The notes: generated from the sequence alone by a model not told the origin. A DNA stretch of 64,000 nt from Paracidovorax valerianellae (GCF_900102625.1 NZ_FMZC01000008.1:152877-216876); one strand, 5' to 3'. Positions 28,305-42,265 are shown, counted from the stretch's first letter. Made by a program: numbers and translations.

Positions 28305-30107
28305 ATGCCTTCCTCCACGACTTTGCCTGCCAAGGGCGCGCCGCGCTCGCTCGGCGGCCTGCTGCCCTTTCTTAGTCCCTATGCGGGGCGCATTGCGCTC
28401 GCGCTGGTCTTCCTGGTGCTGGCGGCGCTGGCCACGCTGGCGTTTCCGCTGGCGCTGCGCGAACTCATCGATGGCGGGCTGGTCGGGGCGACGCGCGGCG
28501 AGCAGGCCATGCAGTTGCGCGAGCATTTCGGGCTGCTGTTCGGGGTGGCCGTGGCGCTGGGGCTCTTTTCGGCGGCGCGCTTCTACACGGTGAGCTGGCT
28601 GGGCGAGCGCGTGACGGCCGACCTGCGCAACGCCGTCTACGCCCATGTTTTGCAGCAAAGCCCGCAGTTCTACGAAACCACGCAGACCGGCGAAGTGCTG
28701 TCGCGCCTGACGGTGGACACCACGCTCGTGCAGACGGTGGTCGGGTCGTCGCTCTCCATGGGGCTGCGCAACGCCGTCATGGGCATCGGCGCCTTGGGGA
28801 TGCTGGTGTGGACCAACCCGTACATCATGTCGGTGGTGTTCGCGGCCATCGTCGTCGTGGTGCTGCCCACACTCTGGATCGGCCGCTGGGTGCGGCGCCT
28901 TTCGCGAGCCAGCCAGGACCGGGTGGCGGATTCGAGCGCCATCGCGGCCGAGGTGCTCAACGCCGTGCCGGCCGTGCAGAGCTATACGGCCGAGTCGCGC
29001 GAGGCGCTGCGCTTTCAGGCATCCACCGACAACGCGTTCCAGACCGCCGTGCGCCGCAGCCGGGCGCGGGCGGCGCTGGTGGCGTTCATCGTGATCGCCA
29101 ACGCGGCGCTGCTGCTGTGGGGCCTGTACCGCGGCACCCAGGCCGTGCTGGCGGGCGAAATGTCGGCTGGCCATCTGGGCCAGACGGTGATCTACGTGAT
29201 GTTTCTCGCCGGTGCCGTGGCCGTGTTGGGCGAGGTGTACGGCGACCTGCTGCGCGCGGCGGGCGCCACCGAGCGGCTGATGGAGTTGCTGGCCAGCCGC
29301 TCGCCCATCGCCAGTCCCGCCCAGCCCGTTGCGCTGCCGGACACGGGCGGGGGGCTGCGCGTGGACTTCGATCGGGTGGCTTTCCACTACCCCTCGCGCC
29401 CGCAGTCGCCTGCCTTGCGCGGTTTCGACCTGCACCTGTCGGCGGGCGAGACCGTGGCGCTGGTAGGCGCCAGCGGCGCGGGCAAGACCACGGTGTTTCA
29501 GTTGCTGCAGCGTTTTTATGACGTCAATGGCGCGGCAGGCGGCGCCATCGCGCTGAACGGCGTGGACATCCGCCAGCTCTCGCTGGCCGATCTGCGCGCC
29601 CACGTGGGCATCGTGCCGCAGGACGCCGTGATCTTCTCGGCCTCGGCCCTGGAGAACATCCGCTACGGGCGACCCGATGCGACCGAACAGGAGGTGCAGG
29701 AAGCCGCCCGTGCGGCTTTTGCCCACGAATTCATCATGGCCCTGCCGGAAGGCTACGGCACGTTCCTCGGCGAGCGCGGCGTGCGGCTGTCCGGCGGGCA
29801 GCGCCAGCGCATCGCCATTGCACGCGCGCTGCTGAAGAACCCTCCCCTGCTGCTGCTGGACGAAGCCACGAGCGCGCTTGACGCGGAGAGCGAGCGGATG
29901 GTGCAGGCCGCGCTCGACGCCGCCATGCAACGCCACAGCGGCCAGCGCACCACCCTCGTCATCGCCCACCGGCTGGCCACCGTGCAGAACGCCGACCGCA
30001 TCGTGGTGATGGACCAGGGACAGATCGTCGAAGAAGGCCGCCATGCGGACCTGGTGCGGCAAGGCGGTGTGTACGCCCGGTTGGCAGCGCTGCAGTTCAC
30101 GACGTGA
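28305..30107 (+). CDS. ABC exporter half-transporter, MsbA-like
   Basis: The 600-residue protein has a six-helix ABC exporter domain (about 20-320) and a nucleotide-binding domain with Walker A GASGAGKTT, signature LSGGQRQRIAIARAL and Walker B LLLLDEATSALD, ending with the H-loop VIAHRLATV. It works as a homodimer. The sequence resembles the ABCB-BAC/MsbA-type exporters of lipids or drugs. The NBD is linked by a short YPSRPQSPAL A-loop region with an aromatic Tyr. Substrate not known. A stem-loop follows the stop. Confidence 0.9.
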   Translation: MPSSTTLPAKGAPRSLGGLLPFLSPYAGRIALALVFLVLAALATLAFPLALRELIDGGLVGATRGEQAMQLREHFGLLFGVAVALGLFSAARFYTVSWLGERVTADLRNAVYAHVLQQSPQFYETTQTGEVLSRLTVDTTLVQTVVGSSLSMGLRNAVMGIGALGMLVWTNPYIMSVVFAAIVVVVLPTLWIGRWVRRLSRASQDRVADSSAIAAEVLNAVPAVQSYTAESREALRFQASTDNAFQTAVRRSRARAALVAFIVIANAALLLWGLYRGTQAVLAGEMSAGHLGQTVIYVMFLAGAVAVLGEVYGDLLRAAGATERLMELLASRSPIASPAQPVALPDTGGGLRVDFDRVAFHYPSRPQSPALRGFDLHLSAGETVALVGASGAGKTTVFQLLQRFYDVNGAAGGAIALNGVDIRQLSLADLRAHVGIVPQDAVIFSASALENIRYGRPDATEQEVQEAARAAFAHEFIMALPEGYGTFLGERGVRLSGGQRQRIAIARALLKNPPLLLLDEATSALDAESERMVQAALDAAMQRHSGQRTTLVIAHRLATVQNADRIVVMDQGQIVEEGRHADLVRQGGVYARLAALQFTT

Positions 30108-30112
30108 CGAAT

Positions 30113-30129
30113 ACCGGCAAAAGGCCGGT
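30113..30129. terminator. Short hairpin after the ABC exporter gene
   Basis: ACCGGC-AAAAG-GCCGGT lies just after the exporter stop and before the convergent DUF1178 stop. There is no U-run; a weak terminator candidate. Confidence 0.35.
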
Positions 30130-30204
30130 CCCCGTTGAAACTGTTCGCGTCAAGTAAGAAGACTCTAAAGAAGGCGCTGGCAAGCGGTCCGCGCCGGACG
30201 GACG

Positions 30205-30687
30205 CTATTGCAGCGTTTCCTTGGCGGCGTCGGGCAGCAGCAGCGGCATCACCGCAATGCCCTCTTCCATCAGTTGAGCGGCTTCCTGCGGACTGGCCTG
30301 TCCCCGGATGCCTCGCTCCTCCGTTTCGCCGTGGTGCATGCGGCGTGCCTCGTCCGCAAAGCGCGGGCCGACATCTTCGGTGTGGGCGACGATGTGCCGA
30401 GCCACGCGCAACCAGGCGGCATGCAAGGCGGCGTCATTCAGGTTGGGAGGCGCAGATTGGTTCGGCGCAGGCACTGCCACTGGGCCATCGGCCGGTCGGG
30501 GAGCGGCGGCCGGTGGAGAGGCCCCGAGGTTCAGCCGAGGGGCACTCAGGCCCTTGCGAATCTCGCCGCTGCCGCACAGTGGGCACTGCACCAGATCGCG
30601 GGCCAGCTGGCTTTGAAAGTCGGCCTCGGACCCGAACCAGCCTTCGAACACATGGCCTTGTGCGCAATGGAGATCGAGCACTTTCAT
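30205..30687 (-). CDS. DUF1178 family protein
   Basis: The 160-residue protein starts MKVLDLHCAQGHVFEGWFGS and has a CPLCGSGEIRKGLSAP segment. Together with the early CAQGH this looks like a zinc ribbon. A variable Pro/Ala linker follows, then a helical end (FADEARRMHHGETEERGIRG). This is DUF1178, without known function, widespread in alpha- and betaproteobacteria. It follows the DUF2818 gene by 51 bases and ends the nuo-linked transcription block. Confidence 0.85.
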   Translation of the reverse strand: MKVLDLHCAQGHVFEGWFGSEADFQSQLARDLVQCPLCGSGEIRKGLSAPRLNLGASPPAAAPRPADGPVAVPAPNQSAPPNLNDAALHAAWLRVARHIVAHTEDVGPRFADEARRMHHGETEERGIRGQASPQEAAQLMEEGIAVMPLLLPDAAKETLQ

Positions 30688-30738
30688 GGAAATGCAGGAG
30701 GAGCAGACGAAGCAGGAGGGGCAACCACGGCGCAGCCC

Positions 30739-31044
30739 TCAGGCCTTGCGCCGCAGCAGGTATCGGTAGATGAAGCCGGGAAACGCCAGCGTGATGAACA
30801 AAGTGGCGGTGATCGCGTAGAACTCCCACTGCTGGGGCGCGATCTGCCCGACGCGGCGCTCCAGCAGCAGTGCCACGCCACCCACCACGAAATACAGCAG
30901 CACCATCTCGGCCAGACGGGCCGCCATGGGCTTGGCCGGTACCGCTTTCGGCCCCACCACCAGCCAGCGCTGGCTCAGAAAAGGCAGGTTGGCGCCCAGG
31001 GCCGCCAACACGATCACCAGCCAGACGGACGCAGTGGCGGACAC
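30739..31044 (-). CDS. DUF2818 family membrane protein
   Basis: The 101-residue protein has three hydrophobic segments (about 5-22, 45-65, 76-95) and fits DUF2818, found right after nuoN in betaproteobacteria. The position suggests a link to complex I assembly or function, but none is shown. It begins 37 bases after the nuoN stop and is probably part of the nuo transcript. Confidence 0.85.
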   Translation of the reverse strand: MSATASVWLVIVLAALGANLPFLSQRWLVVGPKAVPAKPMAARLAEMVLLYFVVGGVALLLERRVGQIAPQQWEFYAITATLFITLAFPGFIYRYLLRRKA

Positions 31045-31081
31045 GTCGAAAAGAACTGCAGCCGGATGAGCGCGGGCGCGC

Positions 31082-32575
31082 TCAGGTGGCCAGTGCGCGC
31101 ACGACGGCGTCGGCGCACAAAGCCATCAGGCCGCCCGGCAGCAGGCCCAACACCAGGATCAACGCGCCGTTGAGCGTGAGCACCATGCGCACGTCCAGCG
31201 GTGCCGACACATTCACGGCCGTCAGCGGTGCGTCGAAGTACATCACCTTCACCACGCGAAGGTAGTAGAAGGCGCCGATCAGCGACATCACCACGGCGAA
31301 GACCGCGAGGGCGATGTACGGCGTCTGGCCCGAAGCCACCAGCGCCTGCAGCACCGACAGCTTGGCGTAGAAGCCCACCAGCGGCGGCAGGCCGGCCAAC
31401 GAGAACAGGCACACCGCCATCACGCCGGCATACAGCGGACTGCGTTGGTTCAGGCCGGCCAGATCGGAGATCTCTTCGCTTTCGAAGCCTTCACGGGCCA
31501 GCAGCAGGATCACGCCGAAGCTGGCCAGCGTGGTCAGCACATAGCTCACCACGTAGAACATGGACGAGCTGTAGGCGTTCTCGACGGCGTTGGCATCGAC
31601 GTTGCCATTCACCACGCCCGACAGCAGGCCCAGCAGCACGAAGCCCATCTGCGAAATCGTGGAATACGCCAGCATGCGCTTGAGGTTGGTCTGCGCAATG
31701 GCGGCCAGGTTACCGATCAGCAGCGACCCGATGGCCAGCACCGCGAGCATCTGCTGCCAGTCGATCGCCAGCGGTAGCAACCCGTCCACCAACAGGCGGA
31801 TGGTGATCGCAAAGGCCGCCAGCTTGGGCGCGCCGCCGATGATCAGCGTAACCGCCGTGGGAGCCCCCTGGTATACGTCGGGAATCCACATGTGGAATGG
31901 CACCACACCCAGCTTGAAGGCCAGGCCGGCCACCACGAACACCAGGCCGAACACCAGCACCTGGTGGCGGATCTGGCCCGAATTGACCGCCTTGAACACT
32001 TGGCCGATGTCGAGCGAACCGGTCGCGCCGTAGAGCATCGACAAGCCATACAGCAGGAAACCGCTGGCCATCGCGCCCAGCACGAAATACTTCATTGCGG
32101 CCTCGGTCGAGGTCGCATGGTCGCGGCGCAAGGCCACCAAGGCGTAGCTGGACAGCGTGAGCAGTTCCAGGCCCAGGTAGATCACCAGGAAGTTGTTGCC
32201 CGAGATCATGATGAAGATGCCCAGCAGCGCGAACATCGACAGCGTGAAGAACTCGCCGCCACGCAGCATGCCGCGGTCGCCCACATAGGGGCGGCCATAC
32301 ACCAGCGTGACCATCATGGCCACCGTGGCGAAGCACTTGAGCCAGTTGCCCATGGCGTCGCTCACCACCATGTTGCCGAAGCCGTAGAACGTGTTGCCGG
32401 TGTTGGCATACAGCGCCTGGAGCACCGCCACCACCGTCAGAGTGAGCAAGGTGAGCACGTAGGTGCCCGTGCGCCGGGGGCTGGTCACGCCCAGGTCCAC
32501 GAGCGCGATCACGCAGGCCATGACCAGGAGCACGATCTCCGGATACACCGCCAGCCAGCTGATGTTGTCAATCAT
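31082..32575 (-). CDS. nuoN: NADH-quinone oxidoreductase subunit N
   Basis: The 497-residue antiporter-like membrane subunit of complex I has about 14 hydrophobic segments. Conserved parts are the [14 protein letters not shown] segment with TM5 Glu, the [18 protein letters not shown] region, [20 protein letters not shown] with the proton-channel Lys, and [16 protein letters not shown]. It is the last nuo gene, 24 bases after nuoM. Confidence 0.97.
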   Translation of the reverse strand: MIDNISWLAVYPEIVLLVMACVIALVDLGVTSPRRTGTYVLTLLTLTVVAVLQALYANTGNTFYGFGNMVVSDAMGNWLKCFATVAMMVTLVYGRPYVGDRGMLRGGEFFTLSMFALLGIFIMISGNNFLVIYLGLELLTLSSYALVALRRDHATSTEAAMKYFVLGAMASGFLLYGLSMLYGATGSLDIGQVFKAVNSGQIRHQVLVFGLVFVVAGLAFKLGVVPFHMWIPDVYQGAPTAVTLIIGGAPKLAAFAITIRLLVDGLLPLAIDWQQMLAVLAIGSLLIGNLAAIAQTNLKRMLAYSTISQMGFVLLGLLSGVVNGNVDANAVENAYSSSMFYVVSYVLTTLASFGVILLLAREGFESEEISDLAGLNQRSPLYAGVMAVCLFSLAGLPPLVGFYAKLSVLQALVASGQTPYIALAVFAVVMSLIGAFYYLRVVKVMYFDAPLTAVNVSAPLDVRMVLTLNGALILVLGLLPGGLMALCADAVVRALAT

Positions 32576-32599
32576 CTCGAATCTCTCGTTTCAGTCTGG

Positions 32600-34075
32600 T
32601 CAGTTGAGCTTGGACAGCGCCACGTGCTTGAGCAGCTGCGCCACCGAGGCATCCATCACGTCGGTGAACGGACGTGGGTACAGGCCCATGTAGAGCACGG
32701 CAATCGCGAGCACAGCCATCACCAGGAACTCGCGGGCACCGATGTCCTTGAGATCCCGCACGTTGTCGTTGGCGACAGGGCCGAGGTACACGCGCTTGTA
32801 CATCCACAGCGTGTAGGCGGCACCGAAGATCAGTGCCGTGGCAGCGGCCAGGCCAATCCAGAAGTTGGCCTTGACGGCCCCCAGGATCACCATCCACTCG
32901 CCCACGAACCCGGCAGTGCCCGGCAGGCCGCAATTGGCCATGGCGAACAGCAGCGCGAAGGCCGCGAACTTGGGCATGGTGTTCACCACGCCGCCGTAGG
33001 CCGCGATTTCACGGGAATGCACGCGGTCGTACAGCACGCCGATGGACAGGAACATGGCGCCCGACACGAAACCGTGGGCGATCATCTGCACGAGGCCGCC
33101 CGACACGCCCAGGTCGTTGAAGATGAAGAAGCCCAGCGTGACGAAGCCCATGTGTGCCACGGACGAGTACGCCACCAGCTTCTTCATGTCCTTTTGCACC
33201 ATGGCCACCAGGCCCACGTAGATCACGGCCACCAGCGACAGCGTGATCATCAGCCAGGCCCACTCACGAGCCGCATCGGGAGCGATGGGCATGGAAAAGC
33301 GCAGGAAGCCATAGGCGCCCAGCTTCAGCATGATGGCCGCCAGCACGGCGGAGCCGCCGGTGGGCGCCTCGACGTGCACGTCGGGCAGCCAGGTGTGGAC
33401 GGGCCACATCGGCACCTTCACCGCGAACGCGGCAAAGAAGGCGAAGAACAGCAGCGTCTGCGAGCGGCCCGACAGCGGCAGTTGGTGCCAGGTGGCGATG
33501 TCGAAGCTGCCACCGGACTGGTTGTACAGGTAGATCAGCGCGATCAGCATCAAGAGCGAGCCGAGCAGCGTGTACAGGAAGAACTTGAACGCCGCGTAGA
33601 TCTTGTTCGGGCCGCCCCAGATGCCGATGATCAAATACATCGGGATCAGCGTGGCTTCGAAGAACACGTAGAACAGCAGGCCGTCGAGCGCACTGAACAC
33701 GCCGATCATCAAACCGGAGAGGATCAGGAATGCGCCCATGTACTGGTTCACGCGCTCGGTGATCGATTCCCACGAAGCGATCACCACGATCACCGTGATG
33801 AAGGCCGTGAGCGGCACGAACCAGAAGGAGATGCCATCCACCCCCAGGTGGTAGTGCACGTTGAAGCGTTCGATCCACTGCGCCTTCTCGACGAATTGCG
33901 CAGCGGCAGAGGTGGCCTCGAAGCCGCCGTACAACGGCAGCGTGACAGCCAGACCTACCAGCGAACCGATGAGGGCCAACCAGCGCACAGCGCGGGCGTG
34001 CTCATCGCGGCCGAAGGCCAGCAGCAGGACACCGAAAGCGATCGGCACCCAGATGGCAAGACTCAACAAACCCAT
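32600..34075 (-). CDS. nuoM: NADH-quinone oxidoreductase subunit M
   Basis: The 491-residue proton-pumping subunit has FFEATLIPMYLIIGIWGG with the TM5 Glu, FAVKVPMWPVHTWLPDVHVE with the conserved Lys, and KKLVAYSSVAHMGFV. Length is usual. It sits between nuoL and nuoN, 13 bases after nuoL. Confidence 0.97.
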   Translation of the reverse strand: MGLLSLAIWVPIAFGVLLLAFGRDEHARAVRWLALIGSLVGLAVTLPLYGGFEATSAAAQFVEKAQWIERFNVHYHLGVDGISFWFVPLTAFITVIVVIASWESITERVNQYMGAFLILSGLMIGVFSALDGLLFYVFFEATLIPMYLIIGIWGGPNKIYAAFKFFLYTLLGSLLMLIALIYLYNQSGGSFDIATWHQLPLSGRSQTLLFFAFFAAFAVKVPMWPVHTWLPDVHVEAPTGGSAVLAAIMLKLGAYGFLRFSMPIAPDAAREWAWLMITLSLVAVIYVGLVAMVQKDMKKLVAYSSVAHMGFVTLGFFIFNDLGVSGGLVQMIAHGFVSGAMFLSIGVLYDRVHSREIAAYGGVVNTMPKFAAFALLFAMANCGLPGTAGFVGEWMVILGAVKANFWIGLAAATALIFGAAYTLWMYKRVYLGPVANDNVRDLKDIGAREFLVMAVLAIAVLYMGLYPRPFTDVMDASVAQLLKHVALSKLN

Positions 34076-34088
34076 TTTTCTTTTCCCT

Positions 34089-36122
<2,034 letters not shown>

Positions 36123-36150
36123 TCTTGAGGACCTTGCAAGTACCGTCGAC

Positions 36151-36459
36151 TCAACCCTTGAGGGTGTTGAGATCTTCCGCGTTGATGCTGGACTTGTTGC
36201 GGAACAGCAGCACCAGGATCGCGAGGCCGATGGCCGACTCCGCCGCAGCGACCGTCAGGATGAAGAACACGAACACCTGCCCGTGCATGTCGCCCAGGTA
36301 GTGGGAGAACGCGACGAAGTTCATGTTCACGGCCAATAGCATCAACTCGATCGCCATCAGCAGCACGATCAGGTTCTTGCGGTTCAGAAAAATGCCGATC
36401 ACGGCGAGCGCGAACAGCATCGCGCCCAGCGACAGGAAATGGCCCAGGGTCAATGTCAT
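36151..36459 (-). CDS. nuoK: NADH-quinone oxidoreductase subunit K
   Basis: The 102-residue three-helix subunit contains the conserved membrane Glu residues in [18 protein letters not shown] and [14 protein letters not shown], part of the proton path near the quinone domain. Its start overlaps the nuoJ stop by ATGA. Confidence 0.96.
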   Translation of the reverse strand: MTLTLGHFLSLGAMLFALAVIGIFLNRKNLIVLLMAIELMLLAVNMNFVAFSHYLGDMHGQVFVFFILTVAAAESAIGLAILVLLFRNKSSINAEDLNTLKG

Positions 36460-37124
36460 GCCTTCTTCTCCTCGGCAGCGGGCGATGCCGCCACTTCCTC
36501 TGCAGGCTTCTGTGTCACGGCCACCTTCACCAGCTCCACACGGTCGCTGGCGCGCACCCGGATCTGCTCGGACGGGTTGATCGCCTTGCTGTCCTTGCGC
36601 TGGCGCAGGGTCAGCGCGATCGCTGCAATCATGGCGACCAGCAGAATGACGGCCGCGATTTCCACGGGATAGAGGTACTCGGTATAGAGCAGCTTGCCCA
36701 GCGCCTTAGTGTTCGAATAAGGAACCACGTTGCCTGCCGCATCGACCATGGTGGGAAGCGCCTTAGGCTCGTCCATGCCGCGGAAACCGATCACCGACAC
36801 AGCGGCCATTTCCAAAGCGATCAAAGCACCGACGATTGCCGCAATGGGGAAGTACCGCCAGAAGCCACGCCGAACAGTATCGATGTGGATGTCCAGCATC
36901 ATCACCACGAAGAGGAAGAGCACCATCACCGCCCCCAGGTACACCAGCACCAGGGCGATCGCAAGGAACTCGGCCTTCAGCAGCAGCCACACTGCGGCGG
37001 CCTGGGAGAACGCGAGGATGAGATACAGCACCGCATGCACAGGATTGCGCGCGGTGATCACCCGGCAGGCTGCAAACAGCAGCACGACCGAGAACAGATA
37101 GAAGAAACCAGTCTTGGCGTCCAT
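36456..37124 (-). CDS. nuoJ: NADH-quinone oxidoreductase subunit J
   Basis: The 222-residue membrane subunit has five hydrophobic segments and the family motifs [15 protein letters not shown] and [20 protein letters not shown], the TM3 region that contains the pi-bulge in known structures. The C-terminal tail is charged and Ala/Glu-rich. It overlaps nuoK by four bases. Confidence 0.96.
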   Translation of the reverse strand: MDAKTGFFYLFSVVLLFAACRVITARNPVHAVLYLILAFSQAAAVWLLLKAEFLAIALVLVYLGAVMVLFLFVVMMLDIHIDTVRRGFWRYFPIAAIVGALIALEMAAVSVIGFRGMDEPKALPTMVDAAGNVVPYSNTKALGKLLYTEYLYPVEIAAVILLVAMIAAIALTLRQRKDSKAINPSEQIRVRASDRVELVKVAVTQKPAEEVAASPAAEEKKA

Positions 37125-37158
37125 GAATCGGGTCTTTTTAGGGGTTCAGGAGCCGCCT

Positions 37159-37671
37159 TCAGCGGTACTTGGCGTCGGCCGCCTTGGCTGCGGCAATCTC
37201 GGCCTCGTAGCGATCCCCGACCGCCAGGAGCATGTCCTTGGTGAAGTACAGGTCGCCGCGCTTTTCGCCGTGGTATTCCAGGATCTGCGTCTCGACGATG
37301 GAGTCCACCGGGCAGCTTTCTTCGCAGAAGCCGCAGAAGATGCACTTGGTCAGGTCGATGTCATAGCGCGTGGTGCGGCGCGACCCGTCCGCACGGACGT
37401 CGGACTCGATCGTGATGGCCAAGGCGGGACACACGGCTTCGCACAGCTTGCAGGCGATGCAGCGCTCTTCGCCGTTGTCGTAGCGGCGCAGGGCGTGCAG
37501 GCCACGAAAGCGCGGCGACAGCGGGGTCTTCTCTTCAGGGAACTGCACGGTCACCTTGCGGCGAAACGCGTAGCGGCCCGTGAGGGCCATGCCCTTGACC
37601 AGCTCCACCAACATGAAGCTCTTGAAAAAATCCTTGATCGAAAAGGATGCAGTAGCAGCAACAGCAGTCAT
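37159..37671 (-). CDS. nuoI: NADH-quinone oxidoreductase subunit I
   Basis: The 170-residue subunit carries clusters N6a and N6b: [12 protein letters not shown] and [12 protein letters not shown] are two complete CxxCxxCxxxCP motifs. It carries electrons from NuoG toward NuoB. The N-terminal amphipathic helix ([19 protein letters not shown]) docks on the membrane arm. It follows nuoH after 12 bases. Confidence 0.97.
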   Translation of the reverse strand: MTAVAATASFSIKDFFKSFMLVELVKGMALTGRYAFRRKVTVQFPEEKTPLSPRFRGLHALRRYDNGEERCIACKLCEAVCPALAITIESDVRADGSRRTTRYDIDLTKCIFCGFCEESCPVDSIVETQILEYHGEKRGDLYFTKDMLLAVGDRYEAEIAAAKAADAKYR

Positions 37672-37683
37672 CAGTGTCCCCGC

Positions 37684-38760
37684 TCAATTCCAGATGTTCC
37701 AGGGCGAGTGCAACCACGCGCCGACGATAAGCAGCCACACGAGGGTGACCGGAATGAAGATCTTCCAACCCAAACGCATGATCTGGTCATAGCGAAAGCG
37801 CGGGAAGGTCGCGCGGATCCAGATGAACATGGATACCACGAGGAAAGTCTTGAGGCCCAGCCAGATCCATCCGGGGATGAAGTCCAGCGCCGAGACAGGC
37901 GACAGCCAGCCGCCGAGGAACATGATCACGGCCAGGATCGACACGAGCCACATGCTGGCGTACTCGGCCAGGAAGAAGATCGCGAAGCCCATGCCCGAGT
38001 ACTCGACCATGTGGCCAGCCACGATTTCGGCCTCGCCTTCGACCACGTCGAAGGGATGGCGGTTGGTTTCAGCCACGCCCGAGATCAGGTACACGATGAA
38101 GATCGGCAGCAGGGGCAGCCAGTTCCAGGACAGGAATCCCAGTCCCTTGGCCGCAGCCATGCCGACGCCCTGCCCCAGCACGATCTCGGTCAGGTTCATG
38201 CTGCCCGACACCATGATGATCACGAGGAAGCAAAAGCCCATCGCGATTTCATAGCTCACCATCTGGGCCGAGGCGCGCAACGCACCCAGGAACGCGTACT
38301 TGGAGTTGGATGCCCAGCCGGCGATGATCACGCCATACACCTCGATCGAAGTGATGGCCATCACGAGCAGCAAGCCTGCATTCACGTTGGCCAGCGCCAC
38401 ATCGGGGCCGAAAGGAATCACCACCCATGCGGCCAGTGCCGGCATGATGGCCATCACCGGGCCGAGCACGAAGAGGCCCTTGCTGGCGGCCGCTGGTTGA
38501 ATGATTTCCTTGGTCAGCAGCTTGAGGCCGTCGGCCAGCGGTTGCAGCAGGCCGAAGGGTCCCACCCGGTTGGGACCATGGCGCACCTGCATGAAGCCGA
38601 GCAGCTTGCGCTCCCACAGCGTGAGGTACGCCACAGCACCCATCAGAGGGGCCACGATGGCGACGATCTTGATCAGGTTCCAGATCACGGGCCAGACTGC
38701 CGCCGTCCACCAGGACTGGGCGAACAGGTGCAGGCCGCCGTTGTACAGCGCGTCGATCAT
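37684..38760 (-). CDS. nuoH: NADH-quinone oxidoreductase subunit H
   Basis: The 358-residue membrane subunit forms the quinone-site entrance. It shows [52 protein letters not shown], the loop Glu residues in [20 protein letters not shown] and [18 protein letters not shown], all family hallmarks. It overlaps nuoG by four bases. Confidence 0.97.
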   Translation of the reverse strand: MIDALYNGGLHLFAQSWWTAAVWPVIWNLIKIVAIVAPLMGAVAYLTLWERKLLGFMQVRHGPNRVGPFGLLQPLADGLKLLTKEIIQPAAASKGLFVLGPVMAIMPALAAWVVIPFGPDVALANVNAGLLLVMAITSIEVYGVIIAGWASNSKYAFLGALRASAQMVSYEIAMGFCFLVIIMVSGSMNLTEIVLGQGVGMAAAKGLGFLSWNWLPLLPIFIVYLISGVAETNRHPFDVVEGEAEIVAGHMVEYSGMGFAIFFLAEYASMWLVSILAVIMFLGGWLSPVSALDFIPGWIWLGLKTFLVVSMFIWIRATFPRFRYDQIMRLGWKIFIPVTLVWLLIVGAWLHSPWNIWN

Positions 38761-40895
38761 GCGGCGACTCCTTCAGCGGCGTGGCGTGCGTCGGCCGTCA
38801 ACTGCAGCGAGGGGGCGCGTCGCACCAGCCCATCCAGCTGATAGATGCTGGCCACGGCTGGGGCAGCAATCACACCGGAAGAAACGGCGATCTCGGCGCG
38901 CGTGGTGTTGACGAGGCGCTCGGCCGGCAGTTGCGCCAGCGGAGCGGCGACCGTCGCACCGGTGGCCTTTGCGAGCACATCCTGCGAGGTTTCGAAATCA
39001 ATGCCCTGCACGCCCAGCAGATTGCCGAGCACGCGAAGCACCTTCCAGGCAGGACGGGCATCGGCCAACGGCTTGACCACGGCATGAAAGCTCTGCAGGC
39101 GTCCTTCTGCATTGACGAAGGTGCCCGAGGTTTCGGTGAAGGGAGCGATGGGCAGCAGCACATCGCTGAATTCCATGTTGGCCTTGAACGGGCTCAGCGT
39201 CACGACCATCTCGGCCTTGGACAGCGCGGCAGCGGCTTGCGCACCAGCGGCGGAGTCGTACACCGGTTCGGTGTTCAGCAGCAGCACGGCCTTCAGGCCA
39301 CCCGCGAGCATCTGGCCCGCGTTCAGCCCGCCTTGCTGCGGTTGCGCGGCCACGAACTGTGCGCCGACGGTGTTGGCGGCTTCGGTGAGGTATCCCACCA
39401 CGGCACCCGTCTGGGCACCGATCCATTGCGCCAGCGCGAGCAGGCCCGAAGCCTTCGCATGGTGCGCAGCGGCATTGCCGAGCAGAATGGCCTTGCTCTC
39501 TCCGGAGGCGAGCGCGCTGGCGATCGCTGCGGAGACATCGGTCACCTGGCCCGTGGCCACAGGCGCGGCGACGCCGCGGTCTTTCGCCACGGCAGCGGCC
39601 ACATCGGCCAAGGCAGCAGCCCAATCCTGTGCAGGCGCCACGACAGACTGCGCCATCGGCATGGCCCAGTCGCTTGCCACCGCGTTGATGGCATTGACCG
39701 AACAGCCCTTGCGTGCCGCCTGGCGAATGCGTTGCGCGAACAGCGGGTGGTCTTTGCGCAGGTTGGAGCCCACGACCAGCACCGACTGCAGCGAAGACAA
39801 CGATGCAATGCTCGTGCCCAGCCAATGGATTCCATCGGCCTGGGTGAAGTCGGCGTGGCGCAGACGGTGGTCGATGTTGTCACTGCCGAGGCCGCGAACC
39901 AGCGCGCCGGCAAGGAACAACTCTTCCAGCGTGCTGTGCGGGCTGACCAGCGCGCCGATCTGCTGGGCACCGTGATCGGCACGAATGCTTTGCAGGCCAT
40001 TGGCCACGTATTCGAGGGCCGTCTGCCAGTCCACTTCCTTCCATTCGCCACCTTGCTTGAGCATGGGGCGCGTCAGGCGCTCCTCGCCGTTCAAGGCTTC
40101 ATAGGAGAAACGGTCACGGTCGGCGATCCAGCACTCGTTGACGTCTTCGTTCTCGAAAGGAACGACGCGCATCACCTTGTGGTTCTTCACCTGGACGATG
40201 AGGTTGGCACCGGTGGAGTCGTGCGGGCTGACCGATTTGCGGCGGGACAATTCCCATGTGCGGGCGCTGTAGCGGAACGGCTTGCTCGTCAACGCGCCCA
40301 CAGGGCAGATGTCGATCATGTTGCCCGACAGCTCCGAATCGACGGTATCGCCCAGCACCGTGGTGATCTCGGAATGCTCGCCGCGATGGATCATGCCCAG
40401 CTCCATCACGCCGGCCACTTCCTGGCCGAAGCGCACGCAGCGGGTGCAATGGATGCAGCGGGTCATCTCTTCCATCGAGATCAGCGGGCCCACATCCTTG
40501 TGGAACACCACGCGCTTTTCTTCTTCGTAGCGCGAAGAAGAACCACCGTAGCCCACGGCCAGATCCTGCAGTTGGCATTCGCCGCCCTGATCGCAGATCG
40601 GGCAGTCCAGCGGGTGGTTGATGAGCAGAAACTCCATGACCGACTGCTGGGCCTTGATGGCCTTGTCGCTCTTGGTGCGCACGATCATGCCCTGCGTCAC
40701 AGGCGTGGCGCACGCGGGCATCGGCTTGGGAGCCTTCTCCACATCCACCAGGCACATGCGGCAGTTGGCGGCGATGGAGAGTTTCTTGTGATAGCAGAAA
40801 TGGGGAATGTAGGTGCCCGCCTTCTCGGCCGCATGCATCACCATGCAGCCCTCGGCGACTTCTACCTTCTGCCCGTCCAGTTCAATTTCAACCAT
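38757..40895 (-). CDS. nuoG: NADH-quinone oxidoreductase subunit G
   Basis: The 712-residue subunit carries the [2Fe-2S] cluster ([20 protein letters not shown]) and [4Fe-4S] clusters. [14 protein letters not shown] and [10 protein letters not shown] are visible, followed by a degenerate molybdopterin-oxidoreductase domain. It is shorter than E. coli NuoG (about 908), as usual in betaproteobacteria. It starts 14 bases after nuoF. Confidence 0.96.
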   Translation of the reverse strand: MVEIELDGQKVEVAEGCMVMHAAEKAGTYIPHFCYHKKLSIAANCRMCLVDVEKAPKPMPACATPVTQGMIVRTKSDKAIKAQQSVMEFLLINHPLDCPICDQGGECQLQDLAVGYGGSSSRYEEEKRVVFHKDVGPLISMEEMTRCIHCTRCVRFGQEVAGVMELGMIHRGEHSEITTVLGDTVDSELSGNMIDICPVGALTSKPFRYSARTWELSRRKSVSPHDSTGANLIVQVKNHKVMRVVPFENEDVNECWIADRDRFSYEALNGEERLTRPMLKQGGEWKEVDWQTALEYVANGLQSIRADHGAQQIGALVSPHSTLEELFLAGALVRGLGSDNIDHRLRHADFTQADGIHWLGTSIASLSSLQSVLVVGSNLRKDHPLFAQRIRQAARKGCSVNAINAVASDWAMPMAQSVVAPAQDWAAALADVAAAVAKDRGVAAPVATGQVTDVSAAIASALASGESKAILLGNAAAHHAKASGLLALAQWIGAQTGAVVGYLTEAANTVGAQFVAAQPQQGGLNAGQMLAGGLKAVLLLNTEPVYDSAAGAQAAAALSKAEMVVTLSPFKANMEFSDVLLPIAPFTETSGTFVNAEGRLQSFHAVVKPLADARPAWKVLRVLGNLLGVQGIDFETSQDVLAKATGATVAAPLAQLPAERLVNTTRAEIAVSSGVIAAPAVASIYQLDGLVRRAPSLQLTADARHAAEGVAA

Positions 40896-40909
40896 ATGCG
40901 TTCTCGCGA

Positions 40910-42265
40910 TCAGGCAGAGGCAGAAGCCCGAGGGGTCTTGTTGCGGATCAGCGCTTCGAATTCAGGGCGGAAGTGCTTGATCATTGCGCGTACCGGCATG
41001 GCCGCGGCGTCGCCCAGAGCGCAGATGGTGCGGCCCTGGATATTGTCGGCCACCGAATTGAGCAGGTCCAGGTCGCCTTCGCGCCCTTCGTTGTGCTGGA
41101 TGCGGTCGATCACGCGCCACATCCATCCCGTGCCTTCACGGCACGGGGTGCACTGGCCGCACGATTCGTGCGAATAGAAATACGACAGGCGCAAAAGGCT
41201 TTCCACCATGCTGCGCGAATCGTCCATCACGATCACGGCGCCCGAGCCCAGCATGGAACCGGCCTTGGCGATCGAGTCGTAATCCATCGTGCATTCCATG
41301 ATGACGGACGCCGGCAGCACCGGGGCCGACGAGCCGCCTGGGATCACGGCCTTGAGCTGGCGGCCCTTGCGCACGCCACCTGCCAGTTCCAGCAGCTTGG
41401 CGAACGGCGTTCCCATCGGCACTTCGTAGTTGCCAGGCTTTTCCACATCGCCAGACACCGAGAAAATCTTGGTGCCGCCGTTGTTGGGCTTGCCGCAGGC
41501 CAGATAGGCCGCACCGCCGTTGCGGATGATCCACGGCACCGCAGCGAACGTCTCGGTGTTGTTGATCGTGGTGGGCTTGCCATAGAGGCCGAAGCTCGCT
41601 GGGAATGGCGGCTTGAAGCGTGGCTGGCCCTTCTTGCCTTCGAGCGACTCCAGCAAGGCTGTTTCTTCGCCACAGATGTAGGCGCCGAATCCATGGGCCG
41701 CATGCAGCTGGAAGCTGAAGTTGCTGCCCAGGATCTTGTCACCAAGGTACCCCGCGGCGCGCGCTTCCTCGAGGGCTTCTTCGAAACGGTCGTAGGTCTG
41801 GAAGATTTCGCCGTGGATGTAGTTGTAGCCCACGGAAATGCCCATCGCGTAAGCCGCGATGATCATGCCTTCGATCACGATGTGCGGATTGAACTGCAGG
41901 ATGTCGCGGTCCTTGCAGGTTCCAGGCTCGCCTTCGTCGGAATTGCAGACGAGGTACTTCTGCCCTGGGAACGAGCGGGGCATGAAACTCCACTTGAGAC
42001 CCGTCGGAAAACCCGCGCCGCCGCGGCCACGCAGGCCCGATTCCTTGACGGTGGCGATGACCTGGTCCTGAGTCAGACCCAGCCCGTCGCCCTGCTCCAG
42101 GATCTTGCGCAATGCAGCGTAGCCACCACGCGCTTCGTAATCCTTGATGCTCCAGTTCGTGCCATCCAGGCCCGCATAGATCTGCGGATCGATGTGACGG
42201 TCATGGAAGCAGGTTTGAACGCCCGTCGCCTGGAACTGGGACAGGATTTGTGCAGCGGTGGTCAT
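40910..42265 (-). CDS. nuoF: NADH-quinone oxidoreductase subunit F
   Basis: The 451-residue NADH- and FMN-binding subunit has the NADH-binding loop [18 protein letters not shown], the FMN-site [18 protein letters not shown] and the N3 cluster motif [15 protein letters not shown]. The ATG at 42265 starts the family N-terminus; the open frame runs further upstream but inside nuoE. It overlaps nuoE by four bases. Confidence 0.97.
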   Translation of the reverse strand: MTTAAQILSQFQATGVQTCFHDRHIDPQIYAGLDGTNWSIKDYEARGGYAALRKILEQGDGLGLTQDQVIATVKESGLRGRGGAGFPTGLKWSFMPRSFPGQKYLVCNSDEGEPGTCKDRDILQFNPHIVIEGMIIAAYAMGISVGYNYIHGEIFQTYDRFEEALEEARAAGYLGDKILGSNFSFQLHAAHGFGAYICGEETALLESLEGKKGQPRFKPPFPASFGLYGKPTTINNTETFAAVPWIIRNGGAAYLACGKPNNGGTKIFSVSGDVEKPGNYEVPMGTPFAKLLELAGGVRKGRQLKAVIPGGSSAPVLPASVIMECTMDYDSIAKAGSMLGSGAVIVMDDSRSMVESLLRLSYFYSHESCGQCTPCREGTGWMWRVIDRIQHNEGREGDLDLLNSVADNIQGRTICALGDAAAMPVRAMIKHFRPEFEALIRNKTPRASASA